DNA of 64,000 nt from Aplysia californica (taxonomy: Eukaryota; Mollusca; Gastropoda; Aplysiida; Aplysiidae), in contig NW_004797524.1 of the NCBI RefSeq assembly GCF_000002075.1, positions 795,762 through 859,761 on the forward strand. Direction: 5' to 3'. Positions 36,776 through 64,000 of the stretch are shown one piece after another (position 1 is the stretch's first letter; each line of letters opens with the position of its first letter). Under the pieces are notes generated by a model that saw only the letters and a list, made by a program, of their open reading frames with translations, was not told the origin of the DNA and made no database searches. The position numbers and the translations under genes are program-made.

Positions 36776-38994
36776 AAATTTTCACCCAAGTTCTCAACCT
36801 TTCGAAATTCAAAGCAGATTTCTAATTAATAAAGACATTACCTAAGAATTACCTTTCTTATCAAATTGAAGCAAAAATGTAAACAACTATATGACTCCGT
36901 AACTTTGCAGTGGAAGCCACTTGGTAACAGCTAAGGGTCCATTGGTGATACACCACCCACTAGCTAACTCTTTAAAAAATAAAAAATCAATCCCCTTGCA
37001 GACACGTATAAAGACAATGTTGTTGCATATTTCAAACCGCCATGCACAAATCAAAAACATGAATTTGCACACTACATAACTAATAATAGGCATATTGTCG
37101 CCTTTTTAAAAAAAGTTTCAGATAAAGAAAGCAATTGAAAAAATCTGTATGAATAACGAAATAACGCTTCTTTTTAAAGAGCCTCAAAACAGCTCATCTT
37201 CAAGTGTTGTCAAATGACCAGAATAAGCATCTTCAGAGAGTCAAGACAAACAAAAAAACAAAACAAAAGACTAAGACCAAAACATTAGTAGCAAGATAAC
37301 ATAAAATGTATTTCTGTTGACATAGTGCTGCAAAACAAGTTCCAAAATTGTTACATTCACTGTGCTGAAAATTTGGGGAGAACATCTGTACTCGACAGAA
37401 AAGCTCACACCTTCTGGTCTGTGGAGAAATACATGTACTGTGTACTGTCAGAACATATGTTACCAATCAAAAATCTTGTTAATACAGGAATGGAACCTCT
37501 CCTAGAGCAGAACAATATGATATAACGCATCATTTGATTACAGTACAAATTCAGGGGAATCAACAAAATTTTTCATATAAAAATCGAAGCTTCTGTCATC
37601 CTGGAAGTGTAAAACAATCAACATGAAATTGATAATACTCAATATCACCAGCCCATCCTTCTTCCCTTTGACTCTGTATGTAAACATTTTACATCTTCAT
37701 CGACACCATTTAGATTGCAAGCCTTCATTTCAATTTTACTCAACTCTACATCAATTTCCAAACAGTCAGGTGATACAATACTAAATCTGGCTTGCTACCA
37801 GAGGAAGGATCAGAAAATGATCACTTCTTGACACCCCTGCTCACTCATTTAATCACCTCTCTGATAATGCCCATTTTAAAGACAGAATAGTGAACACCTT
37901 ATTTTAAATACGGTTTAGCTAACAAACGGGAGAAAACCCCATAAACCTCAATTTCAAGTCTTGCAACATGCATTGAACAGACCAGCAGAGGCAGCACTAT
38001 TCTGATTCTGACAAGACATACGCACTTGAATTTGAATCCTTTGATGAACAGGGAGTGGAAAAAAAAACAACCAACAACGCATATGTGAAAAACAGCTGGT
38101 CACGATAACATTTAACTGTTCAACCTGTGAAGATGTCAAAAAGATTTTCATGTGTGAAGATTGAAGATTAGGGGGGGGGGGGGGGGGGGGGGGGTGCAAA
38201 GTCTCCAATATACAGTAGCCTAAAAAATGGCCAGAATCTATTGCCCCCAAAAATCTAACATGCATCACAGTCAAAAAAGTTTCATAATAAACCGCGCTCT
38301 CGTCAAAATAAATACAAGTCTTAGTACTACTAAGGGGGAATCTAAAGATGAATTATCGCAACAGGCCTACTAACTAACCTCACAAACGTCATGCTATGAT
38401 ATGACAAGTGATCATACATTAGTCTTGCACCATCCCAGATAAATCATGTACAAGAAGTTTTTAAATTCTTCAATATCAACAACAACAACAACAAAAAAGC
38501 AGTTAAACCTAAACTAAACTAACTTTATTACATGAGAGAATGGGAGTAAGTGCTATAAAATTGTCTTCACTGTATTGTTATTGTACCGATATATAATATT
38601 ACAATTTCATGATTTTCCTGGAAAAATGATTTGCAGGTATGATAGAATCTAAAACAGTTCAACGTCACTCTCCGTCCTACGCTGAAACATTTTTTTTCCT
38701 AAATCTCTGTCAGTGTCTCAAAACTTGAAACTGTGATCACATTCAAAATGCAACAGACGAGAACAACATAAATGTTATAAATACAACAAAATAACATATA
38801 AACCAACACAGCATGCTTTTTCATGTTACTGTGACACATCTACAAAAATAGACATAGGAGTCAGCACATGACAAAATCAGTGGTTTACAAGAAGACACAG
38901 TCTTTGAATTAAGATAGGTTCTCAAATTAAATAAATCCACAATTTTTTTGCTTTGAGACTTGTACAAATAAATCTCATATTGCATTGAGGGATA
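36776..38994. other. Intergenic or distal SGPL1 3' UTR, no repeat recognised
   Basis: 2.2 kb nearly free of the families that crowd the rest. It contains a poly(G) run at 38172-38194. Lack of repeats would fit a long 3' UTR of the minus-strand SGPL1, but no poly(A) site can be chosen by eye. Confidence 0.35.
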
Positions 38995-39412
38995 TAGCAT
39001 CGTTGTGAAATCAGGTGCTCGTCAAAATAATAAAATTGAAGAAACCTAATTTTTCTACCCATTGGGCAATCTTTATCTTTTTTTTTCCCCGGCTCAATTA
39101 GATCAACATTTCGGAATGGATTTTGAGGAAAAACATTGGTGAAAAACACACAAAAAAGTTAATTTGCAGTTATCAAGGACACTCAAACTTTGGAAGTCAC
39201 CACATTTTGATGCCTGTTTTCTCGTTCATTTTACCTCTGACTCCACGCAATCCTCACCCTCTTCAATTGCAAATATTTCGACTTCTATTCAAGAGACAGG
39301 CATTTTTTTTTCACCAAAAGCAAGAAAAATGTTTAAACTTTAAAAATGATACCAATAACTCTGTACATCCAACAATTAACGAGCGCCTGATTCCACCATG
39401 TCATGACAAATA
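38995..39412. mobile_element. MITE, GTGAGGCATC family, diverged
   Basis: GCATCGTTGTGAAATCAGGT and inverted TGTCATGACATGGTGGAATC, with the shared internal 'gataccaataactctg' block. Confidence 0.75.
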
Positions 39413-39423
39413 TATTTCAGCCT

Positions 39424-39765
39424 TCTTTTTTAAAAGTTTTAGTAGTTTTTACAACGCTCGCAACTGCATAAGGTCATATGAGCGCCAAGGGGCAGATGTC
39501 AACAGAGAAGTCTTTACAGGGAATCAGGCTTACTCTGCTGACCTCTCTAGCTTCAACAGCACAAAGTCTGCTTCAAATATCAAGGCACCCCGATAATAGA
39601 GGGTCACAAGAGAGTGACAAACATACAAAGGAAGTAGAGGAAAATGACGATAGTAAGGATTAGGGAAAAAAAAAGCAGTAGTTCCCTGTTGTAGTTCAGG
39701 CGCAGTTATGAGCACGACATTGATGAATCAGCCCATTTACAATTCTACTGTGCATAAGAACAGTG
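39424..39765 (-). mobile_element. SINE-C, 5'-shortened copy
   Basis: Shared tail (GAGCGTTGTAAAAACTACTA sense end), GTCAC/GTGAC core, 'ggaactactgctttttttttccc'; stops before the full head. Confidence 0.83.
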
Positions 39766-40207
39766 TCTTACAATCGTATTGATGAAAAACCTAATCTAAT
39801 TTATCAGTTCTTAACAGGAATACATTTTGATTTGTATCTACCTTAATCAGTTCTTATGAGTAATATATTTAGATTTGAAACTACTTTTATCAGTTCTTAG
39901 TATCTCTACTTTTATGGAGAAGGGCAGAGGAAAATGCTTCCATGCCACCCTCCAAGAATCTTTACGAAACAACAGAGATGAACGAGCAAGTTACCATTTT
40001 TTTGTCATGTGCAGACATATATGTTTAACAAAAGTCTCAAGAAACAAAAATACAACCAACCCAAAATTGTAATATGTTACAAATGAAAATTTAAGCCAAA
40101 AAAGCAACAAAAGAAAAAGTCATAAAGCATAGTCAAGTAAAATTATCATTAGACAAAGGATATTGAAAGAAGCCCTAAGTAAACGCATGTGTGTGCCTGA
40201 CAAAAGG
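39766..40207. other. Intergenic, nothing recognised
   Basis: A short duplication ('ttatcagttctta' three times, 39804-39900) and otherwise AT-rich sequence. Confidence 0.4.
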
Positions 40208-40745
40208 GCCCTTGGGGACTTTCGTGGTCTAGAGGTTACAGTGTTCGCCTCTCATTTAACAGGTCCCAAGTTTGCAATCTCACAGCGACGGAAAATTTTC
40301 ATCTCTACAATTTTCTCTTTTCACCTCCTTTCTTACTCTCTAACCATGTTGTCATTTGCTTTCATCTCTACTTTTTGCTGCCACCCCCCCCCCCACCCTC
40401 CCTTCCCCCTCCTCTGGGTTCATAACTCTTTCTGCAGCATTTCTACGGCTATTTCTTGACCCCTTCTTACTGTTGGCTTTCAGCCACACCCCTGATCTTA
40501 AGGTATGTAAGATCTAATACCTAGCCTTCTCGGAAAAGGGTGAAAAATCTTGGAGGTCCTATGTGCAGTTGTGCACGTTCAAGATCCCATGATGGTCAAA
40601 GATCGATATGAGTAGGCTTCAGCCGCCACCTGTGTAAAATTCAAAATTAATTCCTGCTAAACTGAAAATGTCTTATGTGTCCTGCGCGCTCATATGATCT
40701 TATGCTGTTGTGAGCGTCGTTCAACAGTTACCAAAACAAAAAACA
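40208..40745 (+). mobile_element. SINE-A: tRNA head joined to the SINE-B/C tail
   Basis: CTTTCGTGGTCTAGAGGTTA (A box) and AAGTTTGCAATCTCACAGCG (degenerate B box), a variable middle, then GCGCGCTCATATGATCTTAT GCTGTTGTGAGCGTCGT and an A-rich end. The end is the same tail as SINE-B and SINE-C. Confidence 0.75.
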
Positions 40746-41369
40746 AAAGGCCCTTATGGCAGCCAATTAAATTTCAAGCTCGGGACCTACAAAGGTGTAA
40801 AATGATCCTTAATCAAAAATAGTTTGTTGACTTAAAAACAAAAATTTAACTATTCCTAAACCATATTCAAACTGGATTAATGCAAATCTTTTTCTCAAAA
40901 CCTACTTTCATTTTATATCTCACAAAACCTGGAACATCTCCAAAAGTATTCAAATATCTTAAGAATTAAAAAAAATTTTTTTAAAGGAGCTGATTCTGAA
41001 CTGAAAAAACTTATGTGAAACCACCTTTATCTCAATTTTTAAAATTGCCGACACATGGGCCCTTATGTCAGGAAAAGACACAAAAAAGAACATGAAGAAT
41101 TATTGGTTCTGTGTAAACACACAATCATACCACGCAATGCTAGTTGTTCATGTCAATATAATATGTCAACACACAAAAGTGTGCTTTAATACGTTCTTAC
41201 ACATTCCCCCTCTACATAAAGTAAAGCGACAACTGCTGACATAAAAACACATCTGTCTTAGTCACAGAGAAAGACAAGAAGAGAGTAGCTGAGCTAAGCT
41301 CACAAAACTTTGGATCAAATGATGCTTCCAGGAACAGGACCTCTTTGGTTAAGTTTTACTTTCAGTTAA
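40746..41369. other. Intergenic, nothing recognised
   Basis: AT-rich, no element seen. Confidence 0.4.
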
Positions 41370-41545
41370 ATTAGTAAGAGTTTTAGAGCATTTGCAGCAC
41401 AATAACTTCATATTAGTGCTAAAGATTAAAGGTGTTACAATAAAAGAGTAACAAAAAAAAAAAGAGCAGGCAGGAGGAGAGATAAGGGTGATAGATAGGA
41501 GAAAATGAGCAAACAACATAGGAGCACCCGATCAATTCCTCACTC
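41370..41545 (-). mobile_element. SINE-B, old copy
   Basis: Plus-strand order is AGTAAGAGTTTTAGAGCATT (tail end), 'ggtgttacaataaaagagtaac' and GAGCACCCGATCAATTCCTC (head). Many changes. Confidence 0.75.
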
Positions 41546-42579
41546 TTTAGCTCAGAATGCCAAATACTGCTGACCACCAAAGTCAATACAGTCAGTCACA
41601 GATAACCCAAACACATGAGGGACTGACAGGAAATGTGTTTGGTCAACACATCCATAATTCAGGTCAACCAATAATGAGAAATTAAAGAGATATCAGTCAG
41701 GGAACAGTAAAATTGTACAAGCTATCCACGATTTCTAGTTTTCCATATTCATATTATATGTGCCAGACTGTACTTGAAACATCTACAATATCAAACACCT
41801 TCCTCTAACACAAAGAGAAAGAATCAAAATCGGCAACAAAGACCTAGGAAGTATCAGGAGAGATGAAGACAATGAATCCAATTTTCGACAAGGAAAACAA
41901 CTCATAGCAAAATCCAGACACTCTCCAAAGTTCAGCAATCTCCAATACATTCCATTATGTTACAGATGGAAGGGGGAGCTTCATCTGAATTGAATTACAC
42001 CAGATAACAGGTTTAGGAGAGTGACTTGTCATTGCTTCTACCAATCTACCTCTTTCACGAAAACCTATATTTAAATTACAAACAGTATTTTCTTTATATC
42101 TTGTTAGTATTATCAAATACATCAGAGATAACTTTGAGAAAGACTAACTCAAAGTACCATTCTATCATTTCTGAGAAAACAAATGGATTTCTAAATTTGG
42201 CTGCTGTTCTGCAGAAGTTTATAATAAATCTGTATGAAAATAACAGTCACTTTTAGTCGTGATGCAGATCAAGAACAATTAACACAAAAATGAAGTTGGA
42301 AGAGCTGGCCCCAATGGAGCCCCCCACCACCTCCAACCAACCACCCCCTTTTGAATAATAAAAAGGCCAAAGGTGTTACTGGATTATCAAAAGGGGTTAA
42401 CACAGCCCTGAGATTTAAATTTAACAGGGTAAATTTGATATCACACAAAGAACATCAATGTGCAGACCTTTATGATTCAGCCGACTTATTAACTGCACTA
42501 GCAGTCTTCTGTTATCGCAATAACAAAAAATTTAATGGGTATGTCTGAATTATATCAATAAAATATATACGATTTATAT
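41546..42579. other. Intergenic, nothing recognised
   Basis: No repeat family or exon seen. Confidence 0.4.
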
Positions 42580-42587
42580 ACATACAT

Positions 42588-42643
<56 letters not shown>
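42580..42643. repeat. (AT)n microsatellite
   Basis: Imperfect then pure AT for about 60 bases. Confidence 0.95.
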
Positions 42644-42645
<2 letters not shown>

Positions 42646-42681
42646 ATGTGCGTGTATGTGTGCTGTTTGTGTGTGTGTCAA

Positions 42682-42869
42682 CAGTCGAACTTGCTCTAAC
42701 GACTAGTTGTCAAAGACAATCTTCTGTACAAAAGACAACTTCCCACTTGCCCTCCACTTCCTTCATATTTTTCTTCGTTATAGTGACATTGTCCAAGAGG
42801 ACCACTTGTCTAAGAGGACCACTTTTCTTCTCCTTGACAATAGGTCATCAACTTGATCAAGTTCGACTG
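42682..42869. mobile_element. pogo-like MITE, 188 bp
   Basis: CAGTCGAACTTGCTCTAACG at the left; inverted CAGTCGAACTTGATCAAGTT at the right, before TA. Internal 'gtctaagaggaccact' blocks match the group. Confidence 0.83.
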
Positions 42870-45314
42870 TATATCCAATACATATAGGGTCATTCTGAAA
42901 GATTTAATATATGTAAAAACATATATATATGCATACATGGAATTGGGTTGAAAGGTTCCTCCTGGTGATATCAAATCTGCCCACTAAACAGGCACAGAGC
43001 ATGATCAGATAAACTTATGAGTATTGCATGTACCTAAATCAGTGTCTGTTAAATCAACACCCATCTGACCTGTGGGGCACGTCTCTTCAAGGATTACAAC
43101 AATGAATAGATAACAGTAGAGACATTCAACTAAAAAAATAATAATAATAATAAGTAAATAAAAACCGTGTCAATTTTAGTTGCAATAGTTACATCCTTAT
43201 CATTTATTTAACTGTAACAGGACAGCTTAATTCAAATCCACAGCTGAGTATTATCATGTCACTTAGAGCGTGATATGTCAAATATGAGCATTGCAGCGGT
43301 TCCACTACATTTGCCGCACACTTCCAAAGAAAGCCACCTGAGTAAGAAGTCCTTGTCTGTTCTTCCTGAACTGTTCTTCTCCAGCCCCAACCATGATGCT
43401 ACCTCTACAAACATTTACATCTTTGCTGTACATAACACAGATTACAAACCTTTCCCACCTCAGCCTTACTTCACTACTTCCACAATCACATCTGCATGTA
43501 AAAATGACTTAGATTCACTTCCAAAAATGAAATTTTTCTTTTTTTTTAAACCAAAAAAACATGTGCGACATACATCTCATCTGAACATCTCATACAGGAA
43601 TAATGGATACAGTATCAGTCAACAAGGCTGAAAATACATGTCACCACATGAGCTCTTTTCTTACCATTTTTCACCTTGTCAAAACCGGCACTTGCATTCA
43701 CGTAGGCCTACTTGTTTATTTCAAAGTTCTCATCAACTTTTTTGTGACGTTAATCCGTTCCTAATAGGAGAGATATATCTTGCTGTTTTAGTTAAATTCC
43801 AAAACCAAGAATAAAGAGTTTAAATGTGTTAGCACTCTGATATAGAACAGAGTTGAGTGAGTTTAAAGTTACAAAAGAACAAGAGATTAGATAGGTGATT
43901 TACACTTCTGATGTTATGGATCTCACAATATCCTTAACACGTTGTGTAAGAATATATTGCCCAAACAAGCTTGTCACATACACAGGAGGCAAGACAGCAT
44001 TGTCTGTGCTTGTTGATGGGAGTGGTAATTCTTGCCCTGAGTACTGACAAACAAGATCGACATTTTCAGGTGACACTCTTGATTTTAAAAAAAAGAAAAG
44101 ACAATTGGTACGTTTAACCCCAAGTTATTATAAAGCCAGAGTTTGTAAAAAGCCATAAATTGTTTAAGTTGTCATAAAGCATGGTGATAGAAAAGACAAC
44201 AGGAAAAACAAAATCTCAAGAACAATAGAAGAGGTGAAAAATGGAACTCCATGTATGTTCTAACACCTTGTTCAGTCCTTTGTCAACAACAAGTAGCAAT
44301 CTCTTATCTCCACTAAATAAACAACTGACATTTTGACAAATGTCTCTGTCCCCAAAAGAATTCAATGACAATATTAGTATGTTCGTGAAATCAACAGGAT
44401 TTTAAAAAACATAAGCACCTCTATACCCAAAACTACATTATCGAAAACATTTTTTTCTCCCCAAACACTTGTGCAAAAACAAGTATTTTGATTTTCTAAT
44501 GAATGATGAATGGTAAGTTGGTCTCTTATTTCAGAAGCTTTGTCTGGGGGGGGGGGGGGGGGGGTCGCTCCAAAAATTGAAGATAAATAGGGCTATCATT
44601 GAAATATGAAATCACAGGCAAACATTTTATGCAATAAAAAGGAAAAGTGCTTGCAACATCAAAATTACAGTATAGCTTTTGAAAATAAAGAGGTTTAAAA
44701 ATGAATTGTTCAAGTGTAGAAATAGTTTTTCTAGTACTGATAGAATAAAATCTGATAAAAACTTTGTCCCTTTTAAGTAAACATTCTTGATATCCAAATA
44801 TTGAGTAAAGCAAGATTGTCAATCAAAAATCAGAACCAGCAACATAGACACACTCGACCACAAGTCAACCAGACTCAGATATAGCAACCTGCCTTATTGA
44901 CTTACCATGACAATGACTTAATAAATATGCAGAACTCTAAAAATAGAAATGTACATTACATAATACAAACAAACAAAATGTTACCTGAGACGAAATGCTT
45001 TTTGGCCATGACAATATACATCCACCCTCCAAGACACTGAGCATCACTTCACTCGAGGTTTCCCCAAGAGAGAATCTCACATGCCAGCACGGGCATTGCA
45101 TTGATCAAAATGATGAAGAAACAAAAACAAACAAAAACCCAAGTTCAAGGACAGAAATGGCATTAATTTCCCACCCCATATCAACCGACCAACAAAAAGG
45201 CAACTCTGGCAATACTAGTGTGGTCCCAGAAGTGACACAGAGTTCTCTCCTCTCGTATCCTATGTCATGGAAAAATTATGCGACGCCAGTTTAACTTCTT
45301 CCCCAGCCACTCCT
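42870..45314 (-). other. Probable SGPL1 3' UTR and intergenic sequence
   Basis: Directly follows the SGPL1 stop on the minus strand and has none of the common SINEs or MITEs. A poly(G) run sits at 44546-44565. The length of the UTR cannot be set from the sequence. Confidence 0.4.
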
Positions 45315-63186
<17,872 letters not shown>

Positions 63187-63794
63187 CTAAAAAGACAAAA
63201 ATGTAACAAAGATAAAAGTCAGTTCTGCATGACTATGGTATCAAATACAAGCGGACTGGAGAAAAAAAGAAAAAATTTATCTTAAACAAAAACAAAGAAG
63301 CGTACAAATAATTTTTTTTTTAATTTTCAAAAAAAGAACCACTTCCCAATGCTCACACCAACTCTCCAACACTGAGGACGTGTAAAACCTGCATCTACAT
63401 AACCTGAGACAATCCACTGTCACTCTTGCACATAAATTGATTACATCTGTGTTACCAAAGCCGTGTCAGAGTAATGGGATATAATAATTATATGCAAACG
63501 TTAAAATAGCTGGTGTCATCATCACAGAAATAGAAACCCATCTGAAGAACAACATTAAAATGAGAATGTGCTCAAGTCAATGTGTATCTCTAGAGTACAA
63601 GCACCTTAAAAAACTAGTGTATAATAAAATATTGTGCAGATCATTGTGGAAGACTGACTTATTCCAGCCAGATCTTATGTCATACAGATTTAATGATATG
63701 TACAGTGCAAAAGGTTGAAACACTGTATTGTTTCACAAATTGATGCCATGTCTTGAGAGGGAACACAGTGTTCAGACAAGGACTATTGTATCGT
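63187..63794. other. SGPL1 intron sequence, nothing recognised
   Basis: Plain AT-rich sequence up to a SINE near the right edge. Confidence 0.4.
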
Positions 63795-64000
63795 GTCAGT
63801 ACTCGAGTGATAAGGCTACCGGACTCGCGATCGTGAGGTAACGGACTCGAGGGGTTCAGCCTCAGGACCAACGTTTTGTCCTTGGTGGGAAAGGCACTTT
63901 ACAGAAATGTTCCTCACTTCACCCTTGTCAGCATGTTAGCATTATTGTTCCTATAAAATGGTAGTAAGCATTGTATGCTTCTCAGAAAGTTTAGATTGTT
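63795..64000 (+). mobile_element. SINE family E, running off the right edge
   Basis: GTGATAAGGCTACCGGACTC, GAGGGGTTCAGCCTCAGGAC (B box), GGGAAAGGCACTTTACAGAA, CCTCACTTCACCCTTGTCAG, then the core part like 20333-20690. Confidence 0.82.

Overview
The window is animal nuclear DNA: intron-rich, roughly AT-rich by eye, and crowded with short transposons. Two host genes can be read exon by exon. They face each other tail to tail. The organism is most likely a mollusc, and a gastropod is my best guess. This rests on gene structure, dense SINEs and MITEs, TA/TTAA-type MITEs and arrays of the palindromic unit AGATCT. It is inference, since nothing here fixes the species.

Left half, + strand (691-26108): a complete 12-exon gene for the C17orf75 (Njmu-R1) orthologue. 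It predicts 429 residues, with every splice phase matching. In vertebrates this protein belongs to the WDR11-FAM91A1-C17orf75 complex, which captures endosome-derived vesicles at the trans-Golgi network. Its 7.3 kb first intron holds a broken CR1-like LINE with an hAT-like DNA transposon inserted in it, a broken RTE-like LINE and a long inverted-repeat element.

Middle (26109-45314): about 19 kb with no host gene that I can see. It contains the 3' UTRs of both genes, whose ends I cannot place, plus SINEs, MITEs, a 31-bp minisatellite and simple repeats.

Right part, - strand (63186 down to 45315): the last 12 coding exons of sphingosine-1-phosphate lyase (SGPL1). They give 453 residues, including the whole PLP-binding catalytic core and the C terminus. 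The N-terminal membrane anchor exons lie beyond the right edge.

The repeats are the most informative non-genic content. (1) A SINE superfamily (called SINE-B, -C and -A here) has different heads but a shared 3' tail that can fold into a hairpin, and the hairpin arms change together between subfamilies. (2) A LINE fragment at 53905-54415 ends in the same tail (GCGCTATATAAATGCA) as a tRNA-headed SINE at 48976-49208, which suggests a LINE-SINE partnership. (3) Several MITE groups have clear terminal inverted repeats and TA, TTAA or roughly 4-bp target duplications. (4) The end of the SGPL1 exon that encodes the PLP lysine is repeated twice more in the following intron. No LTR element, virus-like element, CRISPR array or bacterial operon was seen. 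All annotation is from reading the sequence; no database search was run.
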